Part shown: positions 53,312 to 63,390 of the stretch, piece after piece
How the letters are laid out: each line of letters starts with the position of its first letter
How positions within the stretch are numbered: position 1 is the first letter of the stretch
NCBI GenBank assembly: GCA_023458875.1
Contig: JAEWXO010000046.1
Coordinates: forward strand, 1 to 64,000
DNA length: 64,000 bases
Origin: Bacillota bacterium
GTDB lineage: Bacteria > Bacillota > Clostridia > Oscillospirales > Ruminococcaceae
Direction of reading: 5' to 3'
Position numbers and translations under genes: made by a program
Notes under the pieces: generated by a model
Told to the model about the DNA's origin: nothing
The model's database searches: none
What the model saw: only the letters and a program-made list of their open reading frames with translations

Positions 53312-54586
53312 TTACACTCTGATACTGACCGTGAACTTTCTGTCAGAATGTACTACAGTCATTCTGAACCTGTGAATATTCGCAATGTTCTTTGCTATCG
53401 CCAGTCCAAGTCCGCTCCCGTTTCTTCCTGAACGCTCACTGTTTCCTCTTACAAAAGGCTCGGTGAGTTTCTTTACACTAACATCTGTTCTGCCACTGAA
53501 ATCATTTGAAACACATATACTCCTGCTGCTCAGCATGATGCTCACAGAACCGTTTTCATCAGAATATTTTACTGAATTGGAAATCAGGTTCTCCAGCAGC
53601 TGGCTCATCATTCTTCGGTCGGCCCTGACACAGCATTCTCCGTCCGTCGAAAAAGTCAGATTCTTTTCAGATGCTGATAATTTATACTTTGGCAAAAGCT
53701 CTGATATTATTCCTGAGATACTTACATTTTCAAAAGCAGGTAAAACCGAACCTTTTTCCGATCTTGTGAGCTCAAGCGCATCATCAATGAGTTTTCTGGT
53801 ATACTCAGCATTTTCTATAATAGTATTTTCGTAGTACTCACGCTTTTCAGGTTCGACATTTTCCTTTAGATTCTCGGCACATCCTGAAATTATTGTCAGA
53901 GGAGTCTTAAGGTCATGTGACAGACTGTTTATTATGCCTCTTCTGTAGTCGTCCTGAATATTCCGTATATTTTCCTTTGATGCAAAATACACTGATGCTC
54001 CGGATGCTGCCATAATGATTAGAATACCGGCTGCTGTCAGAATACCTGAAAAGTACACGAAATAATTTACTCTTATTCCTGAAACAAGTATAGCACTTTT
54101 TCCGCCTGCAGTGACGTCTATATATGTATACATTCTTACAGAAGGAAATGTTTTTCTACTGTACTGTGCTGATAAATCTGAAATATTGTGATCCATGATT
54201 TCCTTGTAATTATCACGTAGAAAAGATGTCAGGCTACTGTCGTCATGCATTCCGCTTACAGCAATTATGTTATCTTTATCTACGCGTGACACCAGCACAG
54301 CTGATTTTTCAAGTCCCTTTCTTCCTTTGTCAAAGTCATTCGGGAACCACTTATTAAGTGTATCCGATATCTTCTCATCAGATACACCGGAAGGAAGAGC
54401 TTCAAGATAGTCCGTCACAAGAACTGTATCTCTCATAAAATGCTCCGTAATCACCGGTCCTTTAAAATATGCTGTTATCGTAAAAAAAGCAGACCAGAGC
54501 ACTGCTCCGGCAATAAGTGTCTTAATCAGTTTTACTGCAAATATCTTCCCAAAACTCTTTTTTTTATATCTGTTATTTCCTTTCAT
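53312..54586 (-). CDS. Sensor histidine kinase
   Basis: A 424-residue membrane kinase. Helices at ~15-35 and ~172-197 bound an extracellular domain. The phospho-acceptor box is SLSHDLKTPLTIISG, followed by the ATPase N-box ENLISNSVKYSDE and G-box GSGLGLAIAKNIANIH. It is 11 bases after its response regulator. Signal unknown; the arrangement is similar to two-component systems carried on mobile elements. Confidence 0.92.
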   Translation of the reverse strand: MKGNNRYKKKSFGKIFAVKLIKTLIAGAVLWSAFFTITAYFKGPVITEHFMRDTVLVTDYLEALPSGVSDEKISDTLNKWFPNDFDKGRKGLEKSAVLVSRVDKDNIIAVSGMHDDSSLTSFLRDNYKEIMDHNISDLSAQYSRKTFPSVRMYTYIDVTAGGKSAILVSGIRVNYFVYFSGILTAAGILIIMAASGASVYFASKENIRNIQDDYRRGIINSLSHDLKTPLTIISGCAENLKENVEPEKREYYENTIIENAEYTRKLIDDALELTRSEKGSVLPAFENVSISGIISELLPKYKLSASEKNLTFSTDGECCVRADRRMMSQLLENLISNSVKYSDENGSVSIMLSSRSICVSNDFSGRTDVSVKKLTEPFVRGNSERSGRNGSGLGLAIAKNIANIHRFRMTVVHSDRKFTVSIRV

Positions 54587-54597
54587 ATTTTTTCACC

Positions 54598-55275
54598 TCA
54601 TTCTGTTATCCTGTATCCCTTTCCTATGACCGTTTTTATCCGCTTACCGGCCGAACCCAGAGCTTTCCTCAGTTTTCTTATATGATTGTCCACGACTCTG
54701 TCTCTTCCGAAATAATCTCTGCCCCATATAACATCAAGAATAGTATCACGATCTATCACCTGACCTTTGTTAACTATAAGATATCTGAGTATCTCATATT
54801 CCTTAAGAGGAAGTTCAGTACTTCTGCCGGATACAGTTACCTGATGTGAAGCTGTGTCTATAACTATTTCATCGCAAATGATTTCATGGTTTATAACATT
54901 TCCGGATGCTCTTTTCAGCAGAGCAAGGCCTTTTGCATAAAGCTCCGCAAGTGAAAACGGCTTGGTAACATAGTCATCACATCCGATGTCATAGCCGAAA
55001 AGTATATCCTCCTCGCGGTTTCGGGCCGTAATAAAGATAACAGGAATAATGCTGTCATTTCTCAGAGCTCTGCAGACAGAAAATCCGTCTATGTCCGGAA
55101 GCATTACATCCAGAAGAACCAGATCGAAGCTATTATTATTAATCTTTTCAATAGCTGCACTTCCGCTGACGGCAGAATCCAAAACAATCTTTCCGCCGCT
55201 CTTGGATCTGAAATAATCCTCTGTCATCTCTCTTATAACAGGATCGTCTTCAACTATAAGTACTCTGTAATTCAT
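54598..55275 (-). CDS. OmpR-family response regulator
   Basis: A 225-residue regulator with receiver domain (VLIVEDDP, LLDVMLPDIDG with phospho-Asp, Lys in YVTKPFS) and a C-terminal winged helix (PLKEYEILRYLIVNKGQVIDR, VVDNHIRKLRKALG). The ATG at 55275 follows GGAGGTG; the longer frame adds an atypical leader. Operon with the kinase. Confidence 0.93.
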   Translation of the reverse strand: MNYRVLIVEDDPVIREMTEDYFRSKSGGKIVLDSAVSGSAAIEKINNNSFDLVLLDVMLPDIDGFSVCRALRNDSIIPVIFITARNREEDILFGYDIGCDDYVTKPFSLAELYAKGLALLKRASGNVINHEIICDEIVIDTASHQVTVSGRSTELPLKEYEILRYLIVNKGQVIDRDTILDVIWGRDYFGRDRVVDNHIRKLRKALGSAGKRIKTVIGKGYRITE

Positions 55276-55444
55276 TTTTTCACCTCCACAAATATAATAA
55301 CAGAACAATGTGTCTTCCATATCTCCTTTTAATCACATTTTTTTCACGAAACAATTCAAAAAATCAACGGAACCGTTTTTAGTACCGCTGAATATTAAAA
55401 CTTACTTAAAAACAATATAATTTTATCATATTTTCAATCCTGTT

Positions 55445-55876
55445 TCAAGAAACGAGTTTCAGTCCTGGTATTTTTCTTGTATCAGAATCAATAGCATTTC
55501 TGTTTACTGCGGCATAAACTATATCTGAATACGCTGTTTCTGCTGTGATGTTAAGCGTGGGATAAATAATTCTCCGTTCCAGTAAACACATTAGAAAGCG
55601 ACCACCCACAATCAGGTAGTCGACGTCTTCTGCATCAGTTTCTATTTTAACGGACTCGATAAGTCCGAAATGTTCCTTGTCATCGTCCCTTCCGACTATT
55701 CTGCCTGTCTGGAAGATTTTAATATTTCTCGGAGAAGCTGCGATATACACTTCAAAGCAGCCGCACTGGTAATATTCCACGTCCCAGAGAAGACTTGAAA
55801 AAGAATCACATACAGCCTCAAGTGTAATGGTCAGGCCGCTGTCCTCCGGCAGCATATTGTAAACTTCAATTTGCAT
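55445..55876 (-). CDS. Phage tail protein fragment (Gp37-like N-terminus)
   Basis: A 143-residue protein resembling the N-terminal part of siphovirus ReqiPepy6 Gp37-like tail proteins: short beta-rich opening, VEYYQCGCFEVYIAAS, GRIVGRDDDKEHFGLIESVKIETDAED and RRIIYPTLN. Full members are about twice as long, so it is truncated at a stop after KLVS. ATG preceded by GGAGTG. It directly follows another tail-gene remnant. Confidence 0.6.
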   Translation of the reverse strand: MQIEVYNMLPEDSGLTITLEAVCDSFSSLLWDVEYYQCGCFEVYIAASPRNIKIFQTGRIVGRDDDKEHFGLIESVKIETDAEDVDYLIVGGRFLMCLLERRIIYPTLNITAETAYSDIVYAAVNRNAIDSDTRKIPGLKLVS

Positions 55877-55879
55877 TTC

Positions 55880-56089
55880 TCACACTCCTAAGTACGTATT
55901 TCTGTGGATTAGCCTTACTTTCAGATTCTGAAGGCCACTTGAGGCACGAAGGTAAAACTTGTTTTCACCGGCTCGGAGAATTAACCATGTGGAGCCCGAA
56001 ACAAGGCGGTTGATAATATTTGTCGTCACACCTTCACGCTCAAGGGTTTGAAAAAGAGTGGTTATCTCAATAAGAACGCTGATGTTTAT
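55880..56089 (-). pseudogene. Phage distal-tail-like protein, C-terminal fragment
   Basis: A 69-codon open frame without a start, ending just before the Gp37-like gene. It reads NIINRLVSGSTWLILRAGEN and ends with VRLIHRNTYLGV, the pattern of phage distal tail proteins, whose last residues are usually YLGV. Adjacent order (distal tail then Gp37-like) is that of a siphophage tail module. The opposite strand here also has a 56046-56144 open stretch, so the exact join to the conjugative remnant is unclear. Confidence 0.55.
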
Positions 56090-56160
56090 TCACTGAACAG
56101 AAGCAAGCTCCCTGAAATGGTGAGGCGTACAATCACTTTCTGACATAAAGGGGTATCACA

Positions 56161-57565
56161 ATGGCTGCTAAGGAAATGGAAAAGCAAAAGAAAAGAAGCT
56201 CATCAGTATGCGGTGTTTTTAAAAACACCGCATACGCAGTAATGAGCAACTATCATCTGATGTCAACAGCGATCTCGCTGAAAGCAACGGGACTTCTCAG
56301 TAAAGTTCTGAATTTGCCCGATAAATGGGATTACTCTGTCAAGGGGCTTGCTTCTATCTGTAAAGAAAAGGAGACCACTGGACGAACTGAAAGACGTCGG
56401 CTATCTGTGCGTGACTAAGCTGTTCCCTAATCAGACAGAAAACAAGAAGATCGGTTACAGATATCATTTCTTTGAATACTCCGAAAAGGATAAAACAGTA
56501 CATATCAAGCCAACCGACTTCATAACAATCGAAAAAGCCTGCGTCAGCAACGGCTCAAAAGTGTGCCGTGTTACTAAAAACGCTAACTATACTGTCATGA
56601 GCAGTTTCTTTCTCCGTTCCAAAAACCTGAGCCTTAAAGCTATCGGTCTGCTTTGCAAGGTGCTTTCCCTTCCCGACAACTGGGATTACTCCATTGACGG
56701 GCTGACAGCTATATGCAAGGACGGCAGAACAGTTATAAAGTCTGCTCTGAAGGAACTTGAAACATGGGGCTATCTCAAAAAGACACGTTTAAAGCCCAAT
56801 GAGACTGAAAGCGGTCGCTTTGAGTATTTTTACGATTTCTATGAAATTTCGGATAAAGATGTTCCGCAGGAAGAAACCTCTGCACTTTCAACAGGAGATG
56901 CCAAAAAGACAAAGGCAGTCTTCAAAAAATATGCCCGTCAAGGGGTATGTTTACAAGAGGCAGAAATTCAAGAGGAAGAAAAGCAAGGGGTAGAAAATCT
57001 GTCGATAGAAAATCGCCAGCAATATAATACTAAAGACAAAATACAAAAAAATCAAATATGTTCTGATGAAGTATCTATCAATCAATCCTTCTCCTGCGCT
57101 GAAAATGCTGTTGAGAATGTTGAAAACACGATGTACAGCCAATCTGAGGACTGGATTGATGGATTGATGGCTGACAAAGCAAAAGCAGAAGCTCAGGTCA
57201 AAAAGAACATAGACTATGACGAATTTGCTGAATGGATCAGGCTGTTCGGCAAAGAAAACATGAGCGTAGCGGAGCTTAACAAGATCGTGAGAATTATCGT
57301 CAAGGGTATCTGCTCCAAACTTCCACGTCAGACTATCTGCGAAGAAGAATACACCCGTAAGGAAATCGCTACTGTCATGCTTGAAGTTGACAGAGAGTGT
57401 ATCGAAAAAGCACTGGAGATCACTCGCCAGAACTTCGATGTCAGATTCAGAGACAGTTATTTCTTCTCGGTGCTTTTCAATCAGGCGTACAGCAAGGAAT
57501 TCACAAGAAACGATGAAGCAAGGGCAATTGATTATGATATAAAAACTACATTCGGCGGTATTTGA
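56161..57565 (+). pseudogene. Replication initiator/DUF6017-like protein of a conjugative element, frameshifted
   Basis: The first part (56161-56418) reads NTAYAVMSNYHLMSTAISLKA, LSKVLNLPDKWDYSV and stops out of frame after KEK. The second part (frame of 56348-57565) resumes at LDELKDVGYLCVTKLF. The missing eight or so codons and frame change point to a small deletion. The protein has two tandem winged-helix modules, the second (NANYTVMSSFFLRS, LCKVLSLPDNWDYSI) clearly a duplicate of the first, and a C-terminal helical DUF6017 region. Homologues start the replication module of Tn1549-like elements. Confidence 0.7.
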
Positions 57566-57588
57566 CCGTCCCGAAGGAGGTGGTGTCT

Positions 57589-57795
57589 ATGGCTGCATCT
57601 GAAACAGCGGTCAATACCGCTTGAAGGGCTGCCGATGAGCTGTTTTACAGCTTTCACGGCGAATTTGAAGCTATTGTCATGGATATGCTCGGTGACAGGA
57701 TAGACAAAAAAACACTTGACACCGTATTTTCTTTTTTTGACGAGCTTCAGGAAGAATACCACAACAAGCTCCATGAGCTTTACAGAGAGAGGTGA
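57589..57795 (+). pseudogene. Small conjugative-element gene interrupted by in-frame TGA
   Basis: After GGAGG the frame starts MAASETAVNTA, then TGA (57622-57624), then continues RAADELFYSFHGEFEAIVMD to KLHELYRER and a stop at 57793-57795. Without the TGA it would be a normal 68-residue acidic protein. The next gene starts six bases later. Function unknown. Confidence 0.6.
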
Positions 57796-57800
57796 GAACA

Positions 57801-58079
57801 ATGGCTCAGACAATTATCACGCAGAACCGCACGATTATCAACTTTGAGAAGCTCCTCGCTGTCTTTGTTGATCCCGATTACGATGACAACGAGAACCTTT
57901 TCGGGTTTAGTCTTGTCGGAGTAACGGATATGGACGAGAAGAAGGACTCCATTCTGCTCGGCAGCTATCCTGATGAGGAGTCTGCTATGAAGGCTAAGGA
58001 CGATCTTATCAGTTGGCTTGAAACAAGAGCATTTGACTCCTACAAGGTCCAGTCAGCAGATGAAGGCGGTGATAACTGA
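57801..58079 (+). CDS. Hypothetical protein of the conjugative element
   Basis: A 92-residue acidic protein (ATG 57801 after GAGAGGTG) with no recognised domain. It overlaps the start of the PcfB gene by one base (TGATG), so it is translationally coupled. Similar small genes lie at this position in Tn1549-like elements. Confidence 0.7.
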   Translation: MAQTIITQNRTIINFEKLLAVFVDPDYDDNENLFGFSLVGVTDMDEKKDSILLGSYPDEESAMKAKDDLISWLETRAFDSYKVQSADEGGDN

Positions 58080-58558
58080 TGCCTTCTGACTTTGAAAGCG
58101 GTACAAAGAAAACCATTGACCTGTCTATGAAAGCTGAGAAGATCACAGCAGATGTTCTCAAATCGGCAATGCAGGAGTTTTTGTCGGGCAAGGCTGAGAA
58201 AAAGGGACGAATGACCTACAAGCAGTTGCAGGCAAAGTCTCCGTCGAAGCTCGACAGCATTGAGGTAAATGACAGTAATATCGGTGATTTTCTGAATACC
58301 GCAAGGAAGTATGACATTGACTTCGCCCTGAAAAGAGATAAAAGCACTTCTCCGCCTACCTATCATGTTTTCTTTTCCGCTGCTAAAACAGAGGATTTCA
58401 AGAGAGCATTTACCGAGTATGCGGATAAGAGCCGGGGCAAAAATCAACAGCGTGGCGAGATAACACGGGAAATGATGAAGAAAGAAGCGTCCCGTGTAAC
58501 AAGTCAGCCTCGCCGTAAACACAAACAGAGAGAGAAAACAAGGGAGAACAGACGTTGA
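58079..58558 (+). CDS. PcfB-family (DUF3801) conjugation accessory protein
   Basis: A 159-residue protein with the DUF3801/PcfB layout: KTIDLSMKAEKITADVLKSA at the start, GRMTYKQLQ, FALKRDKSTSPPTYHVFF, and a Lys/Arg-rich tail. PcfB proteins assist the relaxosome and coupling protein. The downstream VirD4-type gene is truncated, so it can no longer work in transfer here. Confidence 0.8.
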   Translation: MPSDFESGTKKTIDLSMKAEKITADVLKSAMQEFLSGKAEKKGRMTYKQLQAKSPSKLDSIEVNDSNIGDFLNTARKYDIDFALKRDKSTSPPTYHVFFSAAKTEDFKRAFTEYADKSRGKNQQRGEITREMMKKEASRVTSQPRRKHKQREKTRENRR

Positions 58559-58695
58559 TCTATGACTATTTCAAGTCCGCACCCGTTCCACGGGCAAGGG
58601 GCGATGATATTATTACGGCAGTTTTTGATGCCGATACTGTGAGAAAGGATAAGACTGCGTATTGCAGCTTGACACCAGAAAGCTCAAAAAGCTGA
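58555..58695 (+). CDS. Small ORF between pcfB and the coupling-protein fragment
   Basis: A 46-residue frame from TTG 58555, with GGGAG eight bases before it and a four-base overlap with pcfB. It reads MIYDYFKSAPVPRARGDD and ends KS. It overlaps the coupling-protein start. Not recognised; included because of the good ribosome-binding site and coupling. Confidence 0.4.
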   Translation: MIYDYFKSAPVPRARGDDIITAVFDADTVRKDKTAYCSLTPESSKS

Positions 58696-58934
58696 TAATC
58701 AAGGCTGTTCCCTATATAGCTTTCTCTTATGTGGGCAACCTTATCGGCTTTGCGTACCGTACCGCTGAGGGAAACGGCTTTCATGAGAAAGTCCTGCCCT
58801 TTATGAGCAATCTCGGTGTGGTGTTTTCACGCATCTTCCCCAGTTTACACCCGTTTGATCTTCTTTTCGGCTTGGTTCTTGCAGGTGTAATGAGACTTGT
58901 TCTCTATGTAAAGAGAAAACACCTATCTTTCTGA
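58662..58934 (+). pseudogene. VirD4/TraG-type coupling protein, N-terminal fragment
   Basis: Only the two-helix membrane anchor remains: LKKLIIKAVPYIAFSYVGNL and a second helix around HPFDLLFGLVLAGVMRLVLY, ending KRKHLSF. A complete coupling protein is ~600 residues with Walker motifs, all missing. The break at about 58910-58920 joins directly to the N-terminal region of the methylase/helicase, so several kilobases of transfer genes have been deleted. Confidence 0.7.
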
Positions 58935-61601
58935 AAATGAGAAAGAAAAGTGGCAGGCTATAAAAGCAGAACGCTCGGCAGAAGAAAAAAGCGAACCGTA
59001 TAAGGTTGAGATAGGTGACCGATTTCGCCACAAGGCTACTGGCGTGGTTTCGGAAGTTATTTCGCTGACAGGTGCATTACCGTATTATGAAGACGAATGC
59101 ACGGTAAAAAGATTAAGCGGTGCTTTTGAGATCACGGAAAACCTCAGCAATGATTATCTGCTTAAAAGCGGTCTGTATGAATACATCGGAAAGGCTGAAC
59201 CCGAAAAGGAACAGCCTGCACCTGAAAAGCCTGATATAAGGTGTCAAGCAAAACAAAGACAGAGTCAGGTGAAATAAAGACATCTGATACTCTGCCTGTT
59301 GTAAAGAACCTCTCTCAGCTCCGAAAGACTATCAAGCCGGGTATGATGTTTGAGATAACCGATCATCTCCGTCCCGAATGCGTCGGAGAACGCCGTATTG
59401 TCACGGGTGTCAACTCCGTTGATTTCACCTCCAGAACGCTTGATGAAAACGATGAACCTACGGGCAAAGACCGTCACATGGATTTCGATAAGGCGAAGAA
59501 CTGGACGTTTGACGGAAGTGAGATGATTGCAAGGCTCGATAACGGTGATATGCTTATGAGCTTTCACTTCATTGACAGACTGAATCGTGAACAGCCCGAA
59601 GCCGAAGTTCAGGCTGATATTGCAGTCTCAACAACGAATACTGCTCCTGTGGAAAAAGCCCCTGCGGTCGAAACTGACAAGGGTGATAATTTCGCTATTA
59701 CTGATGATAATCTCGGTGACGGCGGTGCAAAGACAAAGTTCAGAGCCAATGTCGAAGCTATAAGAACTCTGAAAACTGTTGAAGCTGAAAAGCGTCCTGC
59801 AACGGCTGATGAAAAAGAGATCATGTCAAAATATGTTGGCTGGGGTGCTTTATCTAAGGCTTTTGACAAGAATGATGAAAAGTGGGCCGCTGAATATAAG
59901 GAGCTTTCCGAGCTGCTTACTCCCGAAGAATACCGTCAGGCAAGAGCTTCGGTCAACGATGCTTTCTACACCTCTCCTACGGTTATTGACGGCATTTATG
60001 AAGCTCTCGGCAAATTCGGCTTTGATGGTGGTAATGTTCTTGAGCCTGCAATGGGTATCGGAAACTTTTTCGGACGTATGCCCGAAGATATGCAAAAGCA
60101 CTCTCAGCTCTACGGTGTTGAGATCGACAGCCTTTCGGGACGTATCGCTCAGGCTCTCTATCCCGATGCAGAAGTATCTATCAGGTGCTTTGAACAGAAC
60201 ACCTATCAGAACGGCTGTTTTGATGTAGCCGTCGGCAATGTTCCGTTCGGTGAGCTTGGCTTTGTGGACTCAGTACACGGTACTACAAAACTGCACGACT
60301 ATTTCTTTGCCGAGACTCTTGATAAGGTCAAGGACGGCGGTATTGTCGCTTTTGTTACTTCGGCAGGAACACTTGACAAGCGCGATGAAGCCACAAGGCA
60401 GATGTTAGCGGATAAGGCTGATTTCATCGGTGCTATCCGTCTGCCGGGCGGAAAGAACGGTGCTTTCAAGGATAATGCAGGCACGGAAGTCACTACGGAT
60501 ATTATCTTCCTGCAAAAACATGAGGGCAAGTCCGTTTCTGAAATGCTCGATACTCCCGATTGGATACATATCGGTGAAACTTCCGACGGTCTGCCTATCA
60601 ACAAGTATTTTGAACAGCACCCCGATATGGTACTTTGTACTGTTATCGAGGGAAACAAACTATACGGCAGCGGTACTATGGTTGTCGCTGAGGACGGCTT
60701 TGACCTGAAAACAGCACTTCATGAAGCTGTCGGAAAGCTGTCTGCGGAGATCAGCCACGATAAGGGGCGTGATGTGTATGCAAAGACAGCCCAGGGCGAA
60801 CAGGTACAGATACCGTCAAATCTGCGTAATTACAGCTTTTTTATTTCAGACGATCAGATTTTCTTCAAGAAAAACAATACCGCCTGCGAGTTCCGTTTCG
60901 ATAAGACAACGGCACAGCACAAGCGTTTCAAGGCGTTTATTGAACTTCGTGACCTGACAAGAGAGCTGATAGAAGCTCAGGAGCTTGACAAGCCTGACAG
61001 CGTTATCAAGGATTTACAGGCAAAGCTGAATGAGGTCTATGACGATTTTTACAAGAAATACGGGCTTATACACTCTCAGACGAACAAGCGTTACTTCTCG
61101 GAAGATGTGTCATATAACCTTGTGGCAGGCTTGGAAAAGAGTTATGATAAGACTGAGCTGAAAGAAAAATCGGATATATTTACGAAGCGTACCATTATGC
61201 CGCCGAAGGCTGTCGATCACGTTGAGACGGCTATCGAAGCTCTTACGCTCTCTGTTGCTGAAAAAGCAAGAGTGGACTTTGAGTACATGAGCCGTCTGAC
61301 AGGTCTTTCTGAGGACGAGCTGAAGCACGACCTTACGGGTGAGATATTCAAAGTTCCCCATACCGAGAACGTCTATCAGACTGCTTCGGAGTACCTTTCG
61401 GGCGATATTCGTAAGAAACTCCGTGAAGCTGAGGAAGTCGCTGAGTATGATGCTGATTTCAATATCAATGTATCTGCTCTTAAAAAAGCAATGCCTGAAC
61501 CATTAAAAGCCGGAGATATTGATATAAAGATAGGTGCGTTATATTATCGAAAACACATTCCTATAAAACAAAAAAATGCATATATCCCCCTGCAAATTTA
61601 A
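58912..61601 (+). pseudogene. Conjugative-element DNA methylase/helicase (BREX/SNF2-like), frameshifted and truncated
   Basis: The first piece (58912-59277) reads YLSENEKEKW, GDRFRHKATGVVSEVIS and ends out of frame. The main piece (from about 59241) carries an N6-adenine methyltransferase: NVLEPAMGIGNFFGRMP is the SAM motif and VGNVPFGE the NPPF-like catalytic motif; KYVGWGALSKAF precedes it. Intact homologues run to 2,000-3,000 residues with a C-terminal SNF2 helicase; here the frame leaves the family after LKAGDIDIKIGA (about 61535) and stops. The frameshift near 59240 and the missing helicase indicate decay. Confidence 0.72.
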
Positions 61602-61636
61602 AACCTTCAAATGGAAAAAGTCCAGTTGAAGGTTTT
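61600..61636 (+). terminator. Terminator-like hairpin at the right edge of the element remnant
   Basis: AAAACCTTCAA (61600-61610) pairs with TTGAAGGTTTT (61626-61636), ending in a T-rich run. It overlaps the truncated methylase stop and marks the return to host-like AT-rich DNA; 61637-61770 shows nothing else. Confidence 0.7.
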
Positions 61637-61770
61637 AATAATTTGAATTAATTTCTTATACAGTGAAACGTGGAGAAGCTGTAAAGTGAATAACAATTCC
61701 ACAAACTCACATTATACTAGTTTAGACATATATTAAGATATCCAAGAAATACTTGTCATAGCTAAGCATT

Positions 61771-62985
61771 TTAAGCTTTATTGCCAACTTGCTTCTTTTG
61801 ATTTCCGGAAGGAACAATAACTATCTCTCTTGATTTCTGTAAAGCAATTTTTGCAGCAACAGGACCGATTATAGAATAGATAAATGTTGAGCAGAGGATT
61901 ACCACTCGAATTTGTTCTGCATAATCTGGTACAATATTACCTGCCACCACTATCAATCCAAGAGCAACTCCTGCCTGAGGCATCAATGTTGGTCCTAGAT
62001 ATTTGCAGATTTTATCTTCTTGTTTTGTGAGTTTGCCGCCCAGCCATGCACCGCCAATTTTGCCTACAATTCTTACAATTACATAAACAAGCCCGATAAC
62101 ACCAATTCCAGCAAGCGCAGAAATCTTAAAGCCTGCGCCTGAAATTACAAAAAATATCATAAATATAGGCGGCGTAAATGATTCGTTAACCTTGACAGTT
62201 TTTTCTATATTAGAATGAATATTAACAAGAACGCCTCCTAATGCCATACATGCAAGCAAAGGGGAACCATGTAAGAGTTCAGCTAACCAATATGTAAGAA
62301 GTATAAATCCTGTTGTTATGCATAATACATTTGATGGTTTTTTAAACCAGCGAAAGATTATTTTCATAAATATACTAAGCATTCCGCCAATTAAAAATGA
62401 TATTACAATTTCAAGAATAGGATTTACTATTGATAATAAAATATTTACATCCTCTTGCGAGTTCATCATCTTTACAATTGTAGCGGCAAATCCAAAGCCT
62501 ATGAGTGCAACTGCATCATCAATGGCGACAACGCTCATAAGCATTGATGTCAGCGAGCCTTTGGCCCGATACTGATTTATTACCATAATTGTCTGAGCAG
62601 GGGCAGTGGCTGCCGCAATTGCTCCCAAAAGAATGGATAATCTTGTATCAAATCCACAAGCAATCAATGCGCCAGTGACTAAAATTACAGCACCTAAGGA
62701 TTCACAAATTGCAATTAACACTGGTGCAGCACCTACTTTTTTGAAGTAGGCAAGGTTAAATTCACTTCCGATTGAAAAGGCTATAAAACCAAGTGCAGCA
62801 TCTGAAATGACAGAAAAGCCGTTAACCATTGATGCAGGAATCAGATTTAAGAATGACGGACCCAAAATCAATCCTGCAATAAGATACCCAGTAACGTTAG
62901 GGAGCCTGACAAACTTCGCCAGTCTCCCAAATAATATTCCAGAGAGAAGAATAAGTGCTGTTTCAAAAATTATCTTAATATCCAA
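61771..62985 (-). CDS. Cation/proton antiporter (CPA2/KefB family)
   Basis: A 404-residue membrane protein with about twelve helices, beginning IIFETALILLSGILFGRLAKF. The ion-binding region VAIDDAVALIGFG carries the paired acidic residues (DD) of Na+(K+)/H+ antiporters. No C-terminal TrkA_N domain; instead the PII-like protein encoded directly upstream (zero-base gap) may be the regulatory subunit. Likely role: cation and pH homeostasis. Confidence 0.9.
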   Translation of the reverse strand: MDIKIIFETALILLSGILFGRLAKFVRLPNVTGYLIAGLILGPSFLNLIPASMVNGFSVISDAALGFIAFSIGSEFNLAYFKKVGAAPVLIAICESLGAVILVTGALIACGFDTRLSILLGAIAAATAPAQTIMVINQYRAKGSLTSMLMSVVAIDDAVALIGFGFAATIVKMMNSQEDVNILLSIVNPILEIVISFLIGGMLSIFMKIIFRWFKKPSNVLCITTGFILLTYWLAELLHGSPLLACMALGGVLVNIHSNIEKTVKVNESFTPPIFMIFFVISGAGFKISALAGIGVIGLVYVIVRIVGKIGGAWLGGKLTKQEDKICKYLGPTLMPQAGVALGLIVVAGNIVPDYAEQIRVVILCSTFIYSIIGPVAAKIALQKSREIVIVPSGNQKKQVGNKA

Positions 62986-63327
62986 TTATCCTATCCCCTT
63001 TGTGAAATCCACAGGTACGCTGAAAATTACTCCAGTATTTTTCTGAGAAAGGTCGCCTGTGACAGATTCAATTGCCTTTACAGCAATTTCGAGTTGAGTA
63101 TCATTAATTACGGTAAAAATTAAATTATTTTTCTCTCTTTCAGGGTTAAGAAATGATCTTAATGAACTTAAAAAAGAAATTTCGTTATCATCATGATTAT
63201 TACTAAGAATTCTTGCCATGCCCATGCTATCAATAACTGTCGCTCCTTTAATTCCGTTTGTTGCCAATTCAGTTAAAACATCATCAAGCTTTTCCGTTTC
63301 ATTCAAAACAAAAAAAAGTAGTTTCAT
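62986..63327 (-). CDS. PII-like small regulatory protein
   Basis: A 113-residue ferredoxin-like-fold protein: MKLLFFVLNETEKLDDVLTE, GIKGATVIDSMGMARIL and a C-terminal strand KNTGVIFSVPVDF. This is the layout of PII/CutA-type trimeric sensors. The ATG at 63327 follows AAAGGGG. Its stop abuts the antiporter start, so it probably controls the antiporter in response to a small ligand, as PII-like proteins do for transporters. Confidence 0.75.
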   Translation of the reverse strand: MKLLFFVLNETEKLDDVLTELATNGIKGATVIDSMGMARILSNNHDDNEISFLSSLRSFLNPEREKNNLIFTVINDTQLEIAVKAIESVTGDLSQKNTGVIFSVPVDFTKGIG

Positions 63328-63390
63328 ACGCATTTCCCCTTTGATATCATTTATGTTATTATAGCATGCTTTATTGTTTTTTTCTACTAT

